DNA of 64,000 nucleotides. Origin: Mesorhizobium sp. M3A.F.Ca.ET.080.04.2.1 (lineage in GTDB: Bacteria; Pseudomonadota; Alphaproteobacteria; Rhizobiales; Rhizobiaceae). The notes below the pieces were generated by a model. It was not told the origin of the DNA. It saw only the letters and a program-made list of their open reading frames with translations, and ran no database searches. Location of the stretch: NCBI RefSeq assembly GCF_003952525.1, contig NZ_CP034451.1, positions 5,370,501 through 5,434,500 of the forward strand, read 5' to 3'. The translations under genes were made by a program, and so were the position numbers. Below are positions 16,844 to 26,172 of this stretch, one piece after another; within the stretch, counting starts at the first letter, position 1; every line of letters begins with the position of its first letter.

Positions 16844-18391
16844 ATGGACGGCGCAGCTCCGCTCTTCCGCATGGAAGGCATCTCCAAGCGCTACGGCGGC
16901 GTGCGGGCGTTGGAAAAGGCCGAGCTGACGGTCACGGCTGGCAGCATTCATGGCATACTCGGCGAAAACGGCGCCGGCAAATCGACCCTGATCAAGATCA
17001 TGGCCGGCGTCGCCGCTCCCGACGAAGGCCGCATGACGCTGGACGGCCGCGACGTGACGTTCGCCTCGCCGGCTGCCGCCAACCAGGCCGGCATCGTCTG
17101 CATTTTCCAGGAATTATCGCTCATCCCGGAACTCAGCGTCGCCGACAACATCGTCATCTCCGACCCGCCGAAGCGCTTCGGCATGATCGACCGCAAGGCT
17201 CAACGGCGCATCGCCGAGCAAGCGCTTGCCCGCGCCGGCGCCTCCGACATCCATCCGTTGGCGCTGGTCAAGGACCTGCCGCTGTCGCGCCGGCAGATGG
17301 TCGAGATCGCCAAGGCGCTGGCCAGGAAGCCGCGCATCCTGATCCTCGATGAAGCGACCTCGGCCCTGACGGCGGCCGACGTCGCCAAGATTTTCGGCGT
17401 GCTCAAGCGGTTGCGCGCCGAGGGGCTCGCGCTACTCTACATCTCGCATCGCATGAACGAGATCGCGGAACTCGCCGACCAATGCACGGTGTTCCGCAAC
17501 GGCCGCAATGTCGCCAGCTATGCTGCCGGGACCAAGAGCGACAATGAAGTGGTCGAGCTCATGATCGGCCGCGAATACAGCCATATCTTCCCGCCAAAGC
17601 CGATGCGCGCGGCGAGCGACGCGGTTCCGGCGCTGGAGGCGCGCAACCTGTCCTGGAGCGATCGGCTGGACAATGTCTCGCTGTCGGTCGGCGTCGGCGA
17701 GGTGGTGGGGCTGGGCGGCCTCGACGGGCAAGGCCAGCGCGAATTGCTGCTGGCCTTCTTCGGCGTTTTGCGCGGCCTCTCCGGTCAGATCCTGGTCGAC
17801 GGCAAGCCGGTTTCGATCGCCAGTCCGACCGCAGCGAGCGACGGCCGGATCGGCATGGCGCTCATCCCGGAGGATCGCAAGACCGAGGGTCTGATGCTGC
17901 CGATGACGGTGCGCGAGAACCTATCCTTCGCCGCGCTCGACAGACTGTCGAAAGCCGGCGTCATCGACCGCGCGGCCGAGCAGCGGCTGATCGACGATAT
18001 GGTCGGGCTGCTGGCCATCAAGACGGCGGGTCTCGACATCCCCGTCGGTGCGCTGTCCGGCGGCAACCAGCAGAAGGTGGTCATCGCCAAGTGGCTGATG
18101 CGCCAGCCGCGCATCATCCTGCTCAACGATCCGACGCGCGGCATCGACGTCGGCACCAAGCAGGAGCTCTACCAGTTGATGCGAAAGCTGGCCGATGGGG
18201 GCGCGGCGATCCTGTTCTATTCGACCGACTATGACGAGCTGATCGGCTGCTGCGACCGCGTGCTGGTGCTCTATGACGGCGCGGTCAAGCGCGAGCTGGT
18301 CGGAACCGAGATCACCGAGCGCGCGCTGATCGCCAGCGCGCTCAACATCCATGGCGAGGCCGCCCGCATGAAGCAGGAGGAGGGGGCGTGA
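16844..18391 (+). CDS. Sugar ABC transporter ATPase, two-domain (RbsA/MglA-like)
   Basis: A 515-residue tandem ATPase. Domain 1 has Walker A GENGAGKST, Walker B ILILDEATSAL and a signature weakened to LPLSRRQ. Domain 2 has a degenerate Walker A (LGGLDGQGQRE) but a good signature LSGGNQQKV. This asymmetry is normal in CUT2 ATPases. GGGAGG precedes the ATG. The stop overlaps the GTG of the next permease gene by four bases. Confidence 0.9.
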   Translation: MDGAAPLFRMEGISKRYGGVRALEKAELTVTAGSIHGILGENGAGKSTLIKIMAGVAAPDEGRMTLDGRDVTFASPAAANQAGIVCIFQELSLIPELSVADNIVISDPPKRFGMIDRKAQRRIAEQALARAGASDIHPLALVKDLPLSRRQMVEIAKALARKPRILILDEATSALTAADVAKIFGVLKRLRAEGLALLYISHRMNEIAELADQCTVFRNGRNVASYAAGTKSDNEVVELMIGREYSHIFPPKPMRAASDAVPALEARNLSWSDRLDNVSLSVGVGEVVGLGGLDGQGQRELLLAFFGVLRGLSGQILVDGKPVSIASPTAASDGRIGMALIPEDRKTEGLMLPMTVRENLSFAALDRLSKAGVIDRAAEQRLIDDMVGLLAIKTAGLDIPVGALSGGNQQKVVIAKWLMRQPRIILLNDPTRGIDVGTKQELYQLMRKLADGGAAILFYSTDYDELIGCCDRVLVLYDGAVKRELVGTEITERALIASALNIHGEAARMKQEEGA

Positions 18392-19368
18392 AGGACTGGC
18401 GCTACTGGCTGGCCGAACAGCGAGGGACGCTGCTCGCCTTCGGCATCTTCATCGCCATGTTCGCGATTTACAGCGGCAACCATCCGGCCGGCTTCACCGC
18501 CAACGTCGTGCAGACGGCCGCGAACAAGGGCGTGCTTCTCGCCTTCGTCGCGATGGCGCAGACGCTGGTCGTGCTCACCGCCGGCATCGACCTTTCGGTC
18601 GGCATGATCTTCACACTGACCAACTGCCTGGCTTCCTGGCTGGTGATCGGCACCGGGCTCGAATCCGCCTTCGGGGTGGTGGCCGTGCTCGGCACCGGAC
18701 TTCTGTGCGGCGCCGTCAACGGCGCCATCGTCATCTATGGCCGCCTGCAGCCGATCGTCGCGACCATCGCCACCGGTGCCGTCTACTTCGGGCTTGCGCT
18801 GTTGCTTCGGCCGGTTCCGGGCGGCTCGGTCAATGAAGATCTCGCCGATTTCCTGACGGGACGCTTCTTCGGCGTCGTGCCGGCCAGCCTTGTGGCGCTG
18901 TTCGTCGTCGTGCTGGTCGTCTGGGTGCCGTTCAGCCGCTCCGAGCTTGGCCGCGCGGCTTATGCGGCCGGCTCTTCGGAGACGGCGGCCTATATGTCCG
19001 GCGTGCCGATCCGCAGGGGCAAGTTCCTGGCTTACACGCTGGCGGGGCTGCTTGCCGCGATCGGCGGCCTGTTCCTCACCTTCTTCACCTATACGGGCGA
19101 GGCCGCCTATGCCAGCGGCAACGCCTACACGCTGTTTTCCATCGCCGCCGTCGTGCTCGGCGGCGTCTCGCTGTTCGGCGGCAAGGGCAGTGCCATCGGC
19201 GCGATCTTCGGCGCGCTCGCCTTCCGTACGATCGGCGACCTGCTGTTCGTCTTCGATTTCGACCCGCTCTGGCAGCCTCTGTTCCAGGGCGTTATCCTGT
19301 TGATCGCCGTCAGCCTGGGCGCCTTCGCGCTGTTCAGGGTGCGCAACCGGCTGGAGTGGTTCCTGTGA
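18388..19368 (+). CDS. Sugar ABC transporter permease 1
   Basis: A 326-residue CUT2 permease. LVVLTAGIDLSVGMIF is the family signature in the third hydrophobic segment, and AAVVLGGVSLFGGKGS marks the C-terminal half. The GTG start overlaps the ATPase stop (GTGA), indicating coupled translation. It pairs with a second, different permease immediately downstream, which suggests a heterodimeric channel. Confidence 0.88.
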   Translation: MKDWRYWLAEQRGTLLAFGIFIAMFAIYSGNHPAGFTANVVQTAANKGVLLAFVAMAQTLVVLTAGIDLSVGMIFTLTNCLASWLVIGTGLESAFGVVAVLGTGLLCGAVNGAIVIYGRLQPIVATIATGAVYFGLALLLRPVPGGSVNEDLADFLTGRFFGVVPASLVALFVVVLVVWVPFSRSELGRAAYAAGSSETAAYMSGVPIRRGKFLAYTLAGLLAAIGGLFLTFFTYTGEAAYASGNAYTLFSIAAVVLGGVSLFGGKGSAIGAIFGALAFRTIGDLLFVFDFDPLWQPLFQGVILLIAVSLGAFALFRVRNRLEWFL

Positions 19369-20351
19369 GCGAAACGACGCTTGCCGGCATTGCCGGCCGC
19401 ATGCCGAAGTTCATTCGCCGCGCCGATCCCGCTGTGGTCACGGCCTTCGCCTGCATCCTGCTGCTGCTGCTTCTCGGCAGCCTCTATTCGCGCAGCTTCC
19501 TGTCGCCGGAATATCTCTTGCAGCAGCTCAAGGTGGCCTCGTTCCTGGGCGTTATCGCCACCGGCATGATGCTCGTCATCCTGCTCGGGCAGATCGACCT
19601 TTCGGTGCCGTGGGCCGTGGCGACCGGCGCCATGATGGCCAGTGCCGCCGCTGCCTACGGCCCGGTCGGCGTCGCGCTCGCCATTCCGTTCGGCATCCTG
19701 TGCGGCGTGGCGATCGGCATCGTCAACGGCATCGGCGTCGCCTATTTGCGCATTCCTTCGATGATCATCACCTTGGCCACCAATGCCGTCGCGCAAGGGC
19801 TGATGGTGGTCTATACGGGCGGGTTCTCGCCGCAGGACGCGGCGACGGCGGCGATGCGCTACCTGGCGACCGGCTTTGCGATACCCGCCGTGCCCAATGC
19901 GGTCATCATCTGGGCTCTGATCGGCGCGGCAATGGTCTTCGTGCTGACCCGGACCAGCTTCGGCCGGGCCGTCTATGGCATCGGCAACCGCGAGCGCGCC
20001 GCCTATCTGTCCGGCATCGACACGCGCCGCGTGGTGATGATCGCCTTTGCGGCGTCCGGCGGACTGTCGGCCTTCGGCGGCGTGCTTCTGGCCGGCTATG
20101 CGTCGAAGGCCGCGCAATCGATGGGCGACGCCTATCTGCTGCCGTCGATCGCCGCCGTGGTGCTGGGCGGCACCTCGATCCTGGGCGGGCGCGGCTCCTA
20201 TCTCGGCACGGTGGCCGGCGTCATCCTGATCACGCTGCTGCAGTCGATCCTGTCGGTCATGCAGATGCCGGAAGCGGGGCGGCAGATCATCTACGGCGTC
20301 GTCATCGTCGCCATGCTGCTGCTCTATGGCCGGGCGCCGGCAAGCCGCTGA
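19365..20351 (+). CDS. Sugar ABC transporter permease 2
   Basis: A 328-residue CUT2 permease. MMLVILLGQIDLSVPWAV is a variant of the signature (GQIDLSVPWA rather than GGIDLSVGS). AAVVLGGTSILGGRGS is the second conserved block. The GTG start overlaps the stop of permease 1 by four bases. It is clearly related to permease 1 but not a recent copy. Its altered signature is typical of the second partner in two-permease systems. Confidence 0.87.
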   Translation: MSETTLAGIAGRMPKFIRRADPAVVTAFACILLLLLLGSLYSRSFLSPEYLLQQLKVASFLGVIATGMMLVILLGQIDLSVPWAVATGAMMASAAAAYGPVGVALAIPFGILCGVAIGIVNGIGVAYLRIPSMIITLATNAVAQGLMVVYTGGFSPQDAATAAMRYLATGFAIPAVPNAVIIWALIGAAMVFVLTRTSFGRAVYGIGNRERAAYLSGIDTRRVVMIAFAASGGLSAFGGVLLAGYASKAAQSMGDAYLLPSIAAVVLGGTSILGGRGSYLGTVAGVILITLLQSILSVMQMPEAGRQIIYGVVIVAMLLLYGRAPASR

Positions 20352-20395
20352 CGGTGAATGAGCGTCGGCAGGAACAATCGCCTCGCGAGATGCGC

Positions 20396-20899
20396 ATGAG
20401 CGATATCCGCTCGGCGCCAGCTCTTGTGGTGATGGGTGTTGCCGGCTGCGGCAAGACGGTCGTCGGCGAGGCGCTGGCCGGCATGCTGCAGGCAGTCTTC
20501 ATCGAAGGCGACCGCCTGCATCCGCCGGAAAACGTCGCGCGCATGGCGCGCGGCGAGCCGCTGACCGACGCCTTGCGCGAGGGCTGGCTCAATACCATCG
20601 GCGAGCGCATTGCAGCCTCTGTCCATGATGGGCAGAAGGCCGTGGCAGCCTGCTCGGCGCTGAAGCGCAGCTACCGTGACCGGCTGCGCCGCTTTTCTCC
20701 CGACATCGTCTTTGTCTACCTTAAGATCGATCGCGAGACAGCCTGGCGCCGGGTTGCCGGCCGCAAGGGGCATTTCATGCCGGCAAGCCTGGTCGACAGC
20801 CAGTTCGCGACTCTGGAAGAACCGGGCCTTGATGAGCAGGCGGTGACGGTGGACGCGACGCGTTCCATTGCCGACATTGCGAGGAAGCTGCTCGGCTAA
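20396..20899 (+). CDS. gntK: Gluconokinase
   Basis: A 167-residue kinase that phosphorylates gluconate to 6-phosphogluconate for the Entner-Doudoroff or pentose phosphate route. GVAGCGKT is the P-loop. EGDRLHPPENVARMARGEPL, CSALKRSYRDRLR, and GHFMPASLVDSQFATLEEP are the GntK diagnostic blocks. A second ATG six bases upstream (20390) is possible; GAG spacing favours 20396. As the last gene of the importer operon it suggests that the imported compound is gluconate or is converted to it. Confidence 0.88.
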   Translation: MSDIRSAPALVVMGVAGCGKTVVGEALAGMLQAVFIEGDRLHPPENVARMARGEPLTDALREGWLNTIGERIAASVHDGQKAVAACSALKRSYRDRLRRFSPDIVFVYLKIDRETAWRRVAGRKGHFMPASLVDSQFATLEEPGLDEQAVTVDATRSIADIARKLLG

Positions 20900-20924
20900 G
20901 CAGGATTCAGGCGCGCGACATCCA

Positions 20925-22079
20925 TTAGCTCGCGTCGCTGCCGAGCGTGGGTTGATCCTGCCGCTCGGTGAGCCGGCTGGCGCCGGACCACGCCATCATC
21001 TGCTCCGGATGCAGCTTGAGCGCCTCCAAGAGGCGATCCCGTTTGCGCAGAATATACGCCGCCTGCAGCACGAGGTTCTTCGCCGCCTTGTCTGTGGCCG
21101 GCCGGGAGGGTGCGGTCCCGCCGAGGTCAGGCTTCAGTTCAGGGCTGACGATCGCGCGGTACTCGCGGAACGGCACCGTCTCGAGCGTCGACATGGCAAA
21201 CAGCGCCGCGCCGGCGCGCGCGGCGAAGTTGGCTGGGGCCGCAGCGAGATGGGTCCAGCCGCGCTCGCCCATGGCGGCTTCAGTGAAGGCGGACCCGGCA
21301 TGGATGGTGTTGGTCATCAGCACGACGCCGTTCTCTTTCAGGGTCTTCTGGATGCGCGCGGTGACCTGATAGGCATCGGCGCGTTCGAAGACGATGCGGC
21401 TCTTGAGAAAGCGGTTCTCGACCCTGACCAGCGGACGATTGAGCGCGTGCAGGCCGAACTTGCTTTCGGAAAAACCGTGGAAGTTGACGCTCACCTGATG
21501 GGCTTCGATGCCGGCTTCATGAAGCGCGCGTTTGCCGATGATGGTCTGCGCAGTGAACTGATCGCACCAGACGATGGCGCCGCGGCCCTGCCGCAAGGCC
21601 TCGCGCAGGCCGTCGAGGCCTTCCAGCCGGATCGCCGGCGACCAGCGCCAGCCGGGAACGAGATGGGCCGCCAGCATGAGACGGCGGCGGTGGGCAGCGG
21701 CAAGATAGTCTTTGAAAACGCTTTTTCCATCGACAGCGTCGCCAAGCACTGCCCTCACCGCGGCGTCATAGGCCGCGAATTCCTTGCGGAAATGGCGCTT
21801 GCGCCGAAACGTCGAAACAAAGCCGCAGATCGGTGCCCACCAGGCAATCGGCAGAACGGCTGCGACGCCGAGGTAGAAAATGAACAACAGGCCTTCGCGA
21901 AAGTCCTTGTTCGAGAAGCCCCGCAGCTTGCCGGGGCGAACCAGCCGGCGGCTGAAGAAACGGACGGATTCGCCGCGCTCGGGCACCGGCACGTCGGCAA
22001 TGATTTCGGTATGATAGATGTTGGCGGAAGAGGGCTTCCGGTTGGCTTTGCGGGATTTGCGAAGCCAAGGCAGCCTCAT
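20925..22079 (-). CDS. LpxL/HtrB-like acyltransferase-related protein
   Basis: A 384-residue protein with one N-terminal hydrophobic segment (GLLFIFYLGVAAVLPIAWWA) and a domain resembling lipid A late acyltransferases. Shared features are the order of blocks (GRGAIVWCDQF, then IVFERADAYQVTARIQKTLK, GVVLMTN, and a substrate-side PANFAARAGAALFAM). The catalytic HxxxxD/E box appears as CDQFTAQ, without the histidine, so activity is doubtful or the box has shifted. It is convergent with gntK and has no obvious partner. Confidence 0.5.
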   Translation of the reverse strand: MRLPWLRKSRKANRKPSSANIYHTEIIADVPVPERGESVRFFSRRLVRPGKLRGFSNKDFREGLLFIFYLGVAAVLPIAWWAPICGFVSTFRRKRHFRKEFAAYDAAVRAVLGDAVDGKSVFKDYLAAAHRRRLMLAAHLVPGWRWSPAIRLEGLDGLREALRQGRGAIVWCDQFTAQTIIGKRALHEAGIEAHQVSVNFHGFSESKFGLHALNRPLVRVENRFLKSRIVFERADAYQVTARIQKTLKENGVVLMTNTIHAGSAFTEAAMGERGWTHLAAAPANFAARAGAALFAMSTLETVPFREYRAIVSPELKPDLGGTAPSRPATDKAAKNLVLQAAYILRKRDRLLEALKLHPEQMMAWSGASRLTERQDQPTLGSDAS

Positions 22080-22261
22080 TCGTCAGGTGTCCAGCCCAGA
22101 TCAATCCTTCAGCGGCTTTACTGCCTCCAGGCCGCAGACGCAACCGGCGGCAGGACCCTGCGCTACGCGCGCCGCTGCGGTTCGGCGTTGGATGAAATCC
22201 GCAACCGCTCCAACCAAATGTTTTCACGCCGTTGTGTGCGGAAGAGCTTCCCGGGATGGCG

Positions 22262-22711
22262 CTAAATCTGCGACGTCAGTTCGGCCGGGAAATCGTCGTT
22301 GTCGGCATCGCGCATGGCAGCAAGGCTGCGATTGTCGAGAACTTCTGCGATCGCCTGGCGCACTTCCAGCATCATGTGGCGGACCTGGCAGGTCGCCTCG
22401 TCGCAGTCGTCGCAACGCTGATACTGGGTGCGGCTGGCGCAAGGGATCGGCGCCAGCGGACCGTCGAGCACGCGCACGACATGCCCGATCTTGATTTCGG
22501 AAGCCGGCCGGGCGAGGCGATAGCCACCTTCCTTGCCCTTGCGGCTCTGCACGAAGCCGGCATTGCGCAATTCGCCCAGGATGGCGTCGAGGAACTTCTT
22601 CGGGATGTTGTTGGCGACCGCTATGTCGTTGACGAATGCAAGCTGGCCGGCCGGCAATCCAGATAGATGCACCAAGGCCTTGAGGCCGTATTTGCCTTTT
22701 TTGGTGAGCAT
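22262..22711 (-). CDS. Rrf2-family regulator with four cysteines, sulfate cluster
   Basis: A 149-residue Rrf2/IscR-type regulator. The N-terminal winged helix reads MLTKKGKYGLKALVHLSGLP with the recognition segment GYRLARPASEI. Cys91, Cys100, Cys103 and Cys108 follow a C-x8-C-x2-C-x4-C pattern, suitable for an iron-sulfur cluster or redox sensing. It lies downstream of the sulfate importer on the same strand. Rrf2 regulators such as CymR control sulfur assimilation in other bacteria, so control of the adjacent cys genes is a reasonable inference. Confidence 0.85.
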   Translation of the reverse strand: MLTKKGKYGLKALVHLSGLPAGQLAFVNDIAVANNIPKKFLDAILGELRNAGFVQSRKGKEGGYRLARPASEIKIGHVVRVLDGPLAPIPCASRTQYQRCDDCDEATCQVRHMMLEVRQAIAEVLDNRSLAAMRDADNDDFPAELTSQI

Positions 22712-23051
22712 GCCCGATTCAGTTCATCAAACCCCAATCGCCTGCATCTGGCGGTTGTTTGTGTGCAAATCATGACAGATTGGCCAATGAGCTGTCTGGT
22801 CCAACGATTTGCCAGCGCAGCTTAGGCATAAACGCGTTGATTCTTCGTAATGTTTTTCACAATGGGCGCAGCAATTTCGGCAACCGACCCGTCGCTGCAC
22901 GAGGCATCGACAAAGCCGGCAAAATGCCGGCCTGTTGCTCTTCCTGATTGAGGGCCGAAGCCGCGTCACGCAAGGGATAGGCGCGACGCGTTTCAGCATC
23001 GTTGATCCCAGTCGTTCGTCCAAAACCGCTGCGCAGTCTTGCGCGAAACGG
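22712..23051. other. Gap between second sulfate-binding protein and Rrf2 gene
   Basis: These 340 bases contain no convincing gene. They hold a short hairpin near 22915-22931 and, next to the Rrf2 start, an AT-richer stretch (22740-22870) likely to contain the regulator's own promoter. Confidence 0.5.
22915..22931 (-). terminator. Possible terminator downstream of the sulfate operon
   Basis: GCCGGC-AAAAT-GCCGGC forms a six-base-pair stem. On the minus strand it is followed by CTTTG-type bases, only a weak T-run. It lies about 120 bases after the second binding-protein gene and before the Rrf2 gene. Confidence 0.3.
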
Positions 23052-24038
23052 CTAGCGGCTGGTGTAGACCTGGTCGAGCAGGCCGCCTGCCGCGAAATGC
23101 TCCTTCTGCACCTTGTCCCAGCCACCGAAGACCTCATCGACCGTCAGCAGCCGAACATCCGGGAAATCGGCCTTGTACTTGGCGGCCACCGTCGCGTCGC
23201 GGGCTCGCAGGCCGTTGCGGGCGGCGATGTCCTGGCCTTCCGGCGAATAGAGGAAGTCGAGATAGGTCTTGGCGAGGTCGCGGCTGCCATGCTCGTCGGC
23301 GACCTTGTCGACGATGGCCACCGGAAACTCGGCGAGCAGACTCACCGAGGGCGTGACCTGCTCGAACTTGTCGTCGCCATATTCCTTGCGAATACCGCGC
23401 GTTTCCGATTCGAAGGTGATCAGAACGTCGCCGATCTCGCGCTGCACGAAGGTGGTGGTGGCGGCGCGCCCGCCGGTGTCGAAGATCGGCACGTTGCTGA
23501 ACAGCTTGGTGATGAACTCCTTCACTTTGGCGTCGTCGCCCTTGAAGGCTTCCTTGGCATAGGCGGTGGCGGCGAGATAGGTGTAGCGCGCATTGCCGGA
23601 TGTCTTCGGGTTGGGAAAGATCACCTGCACGTCGTCGCGCACGAGGTCGTTCCAGTCCTTGATGTGCTTGGGGTTGCCGGCACGCACCAGGAAGGACGGC
23701 AGCGAGTAGAAGGGCGAGGCGTTGTCCGGGAAGTCCTTCTGCCAGTCGGCCGAGATGAAACCTTTCTTGACCAGGAAGTCGACATCGGTGACCTGGTTGA
23801 AGGTGACGACATCGGCCGCCAACCCTTCGGCGATGGCGCGCGCCTGCGCCGAGGTTCCGGCATGCGATTGGTCGATGGCCACGCCGGGATGCTTGGCGAT
23901 GAAGGCCTTGTTCACTTCCGCGAACAACTCGCGCCCGACGTCATAGGAGGCGTTGAGCAGCTTGTCGGCCGTCCAGGCCTCGGAGGATGTAAGGACGAGG
24001 CCGGCGACAGTGGCAATGGCGAGCAACAAGCGTTTCAT
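23052..24038 (-). CDS. Sulfate ABC transporter substrate-binding protein, second copy
   Basis: A 328-residue periplasmic sulfate-binding protein with a signal peptide (MKRLLLAIATVAGLVLTSSE, cleavage after WTA). The Sbp/CysP blocks are present: LLNASYDVGRELF, QSHAGTSAQARAI, VIFPNPKTSGNARYTYLAA and FGGWDKVQKEHF. Only 13 codons of the 3'-most importer gap separate its operon neighbours functionally, but 196 bases separate it from cysA, so it may have its own promoter. It is clearly divergent from the binding protein at 27109 and may tune affinity or recognise a second oxyanion. Confidence 0.88.
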   Translation of the reverse strand: MKRLLLAIATVAGLVLTSSEAWTADKLLNASYDVGRELFAEVNKAFIAKHPGVAIDQSHAGTSAQARAIAEGLAADVVTFNQVTDVDFLVKKGFISADWQKDFPDNASPFYSLPSFLVRAGNPKHIKDWNDLVRDDVQVIFPNPKTSGNARYTYLAATAYAKEAFKGDDAKVKEFITKLFSNVPIFDTGGRAATTTFVQREIGDVLITFESETRGIRKEYGDDKFEQVTPSVSLLAEFPVAIVDKVADEHGSRDLAKTYLDFLYSPEGQDIAARNGLRARDATVAAKYKADFPDVRLLTVDEVFGGWDKVQKEHFAAGGLLDQVYTSR

Positions 24039-24234
24039 GAAACGAGCCTCCTCGGGAGAGATGGGAATTATGGCGCGACCATAGAAAGGAAAGCCCGGAA
24101 CGGCGAGACACGCTGTCTGCAGCAAACCCGGTCGGTCGGAAAATTCCCCGTCGAAACAGCTGTTTGGTAGGATTTTCGTCCAAGCAGATTCACTGGGGCA
24201 TGTTTGAGGGAGGCTGCAGTCAACACGCGCGAGC

Positions 24235-25275
24235 TCACGCAGCCGGGAACAGCTTCCAGCGCCGTGGCCTGAACGCCACCCTGCTCTTCTGCGCCGCCGG
24301 ATGGTCGACCGGCAGTTCGATCTCGACGCGCTGACGCTCGCCGCCCACTTCCAATTCCACGCGCCTGGTGCCGGCGACGCGGCGGCTGGCGGCAACCGTG
24401 CCGGCAATGCAGCCGTTGCAGTCGTCCAGCAGATCGACGTCATGCGGTCGGAAATAGAGCAGGGCGGGGCCGGAAGGGGCGTGCGGCGCCTTCACACCGA
24501 TAGGCCGGTCGGCGATCCAGACTTCGCCATTGTCGACCTTGACCGGCAGCGAGCTCGATTCACCGATGAAGCTGTAGACGAAGGGCGAGTTTGGCGAGTC
24601 GTAGATCTCGTCGGCGGTGCCGACCTGCTCGATGCGGCCCTGGCTCATCACCACGACGCGGTCGGCAAGCTCCAGCGCCTCCTCCTGGTCGTGGGTGACG
24701 AAGACCGTTGTATGGCCGGTGGCGTCGTGAATCTCGCGCAGCCAGCGGCGCAGTTCGCGGCGCACCTGTGCGTCGAGCGCGCCGAACGGCTCGTCGAGCA
24801 ACAGCACCCTGGGCTCGATCGCCATGGCGCGGGCCAGCGCCACGCGCTGGCGCTGACCGCCGGAGAGCTGTGCCGGATAGCGCTTCTCCAGACCCGAAAG
24901 CTGGACGAGGTCGAGCAGCTCGGAAGCGCGGCGGCGGATTTCCTGCATGGACGGGCGCGCCGCCCCGTGCCGCACCTTGAGGCCGAAGCCGATATTGTCG
25001 GCGACCGTCATGTGGCGGAACAGCGCGTAGTGCTGGAAGACGAAGCCGACATTGCGCTCCTGTATCGACTTCTGCGACGCATCCTCGTCGCCGAAGAAGA
25101 TGGCGCCCTTGGTCGGCCGCTCCAGTCCGGCGATCAGCCTGAGCAGGGTCGTCTTGCCGGACCCGGAAGGTCCGAGCAGCGCAATCAGTTCGCCGGACTT
25201 GATGTCGAGCGACACGTCGTGGAGGGCCGGGAACCGCTCAAATTCCTTGCGCACGTTGGCAACGCGAACTTCCAT
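24235..25275 (-). CDS. cysA: Sulfate/thiosulfate import ATPase
   Basis: A 346-residue ATPase. Walker A is GPSGSGKTT, the signature is LSGGQRQRVALARA, Walker B is VLLLDEPFGALD, and the switch histidine is in VTHDQEEAL. A C-terminal beta domain with LYFRPHDVDLL and the CysA-type terminal segment follows. It starts 12 bases after the cysW stop in the same operon. It powers the CysT/CysW channel. Confidence 0.92.
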   Translation of the reverse strand: MEVRVANVRKEFERFPALHDVSLDIKSGELIALLGPSGSGKTTLLRLIAGLERPTKGAIFFGDEDASQKSIQERNVGFVFQHYALFRHMTVADNIGFGLKVRHGAARPSMQEIRRRASELLDLVQLSGLEKRYPAQLSGGQRQRVALARAMAIEPRVLLLDEPFGALDAQVRRELRRWLREIHDATGHTTVFVTHDQEEALELADRVVVMSQGRIEQVGTADEIYDSPNSPFVYSFIGESSSLPVKVDNGEVWIADRPIGVKAPHAPSGPALLYFRPHDVDLLDDCNGCIAGTVAASRRVAGTRRVELEVGGERQRVEIELPVDHPAAQKSRVAFRPRRWKLFPAA

Positions 25276-25287
25276 GATCGGCCCTTT

Positions 25288-26172
25288 TCAGTGTCCGCGC
25301 GTCGCGGCGATCTCGGCGCCGTAGCGCATCTCGAGAAGTGTTTTCAAAACCAGCGTCACCAGCGCGAGGCCGGCAAGCAGCGAAGCCACGGCGAAGGCGC
25401 CGACGGCATTGTACTCGTTGTAGAGGATTTCGACATGCAGGGGCATGGTGTTGGTGAGGCCGCGTATGTGGCCCGACACAACCGACACGGCGCCGAACTC
25501 GCCCATGGCGCGGGCATTGCAGAGCAGCACGCCGTAGAGCAGGCCCCATTTGACGTTGGGCAGCGTGACATACCAGAAGGTCTGCCAGCCATTGGCGCCG
25601 AGTGAGAGCGCCGCCTCCTCGTCGCCATTGCCCTGCTCCTGCATCAGCGGGATCAACTCGCGGGCGACGAAGGGGAATGTGACGAAGATGGTGGCGAGCA
25701 CGATGCCGGGCACGGCGAACAAAATCTGGATGCCGTTCGCCTTGAGCCATGCGCCGAGCAGGCCCTGAGCGCCGAAGAGCAGGACGTAGACCAAGCCCGA
25801 AATGACCGGGGAGACCGAGAAAGGCAGGTCGATGAGGGTCGTCAGGAAGGCCTTGCCCTTGAACTCGAACTTGGCGATCGCCCAGGCCGCCGAGATACCG
25901 AAAACGACGTTGAGCGGCACCGAGATCGCCGCCACCAGCAGGGTCAGCCGGATGGCGGATCGTGTGTCGGGATTGGTAAGCGCTTCCGTGTAGGCCTCGA
26001 TGCCCTTGGCGAAGGCTTCCTTGAAGACGATGATCAGCGGCAAGAGCAGGAAGATCGCAAGGAAGGCGAAGGCAACGGTCATCAGCACGGCCCGTGCCGG
26101 GCGGCTTTCGGTGACTGCGGCCGACTGGCTCTCGTGAAACGGCTCGTAGGATTTGATCTCGGGATCAGCCAT
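25288..26172 (-). CDS. cysW: Sulfate ABC transporter permease W
   Basis: A 294-residue permease with six or so helices and the EAA loop ([22 protein letters not shown]). [22 protein letters not shown] is the CysW-type segment preceding it (only part quoted: [11 protein letters not shown]). The ATG at 26172 (MADPEIKSY) overlaps the cysT stop by eight bases; longer starts inside cysT were rejected. It forms the channel with CysT. Confidence 0.91.
   Translation of the reverse strand: MADPEIKSYEPFHESQSAAVTESRPARAVLMTVAFAFLAIFLLLPLIIVFKEAFAKGIEAYTEALTNPDTRSAIRLTLLVAAISVPLNVVFGISAAWAIAKFEFKGKAFLTTLIDLPFSVSPVISGLVYVLLFGAQGLLGAWLKANGIQILFAVPGIVLATIFVTFPFVARELIPLMQEQGNGDEEAALSLGANGWQTFWYVTLPNVKWGLLYGVLLCNARAMGEFGAVSVVSGHIRGLTNTMPLHVEILYNEYNAVGAFAVASLLAGLALVTLVLKTLLEMRYGAEIAATRGH

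Noticed and set aside
16844..18391. Degenerate signature in domain 1 and Walker A in domain 2 of the sugar ATPase
   Set aside because: Such asymmetry is the rule in RbsA/MglA-type two-domain ATPases.
20868..22265. Plus-strand frame of 465 codons opposite the LpxL-like gene
   Set aside because: No recognisable domain, no ribosome-binding site, and it reads through two unrelated genes and the gap between them.
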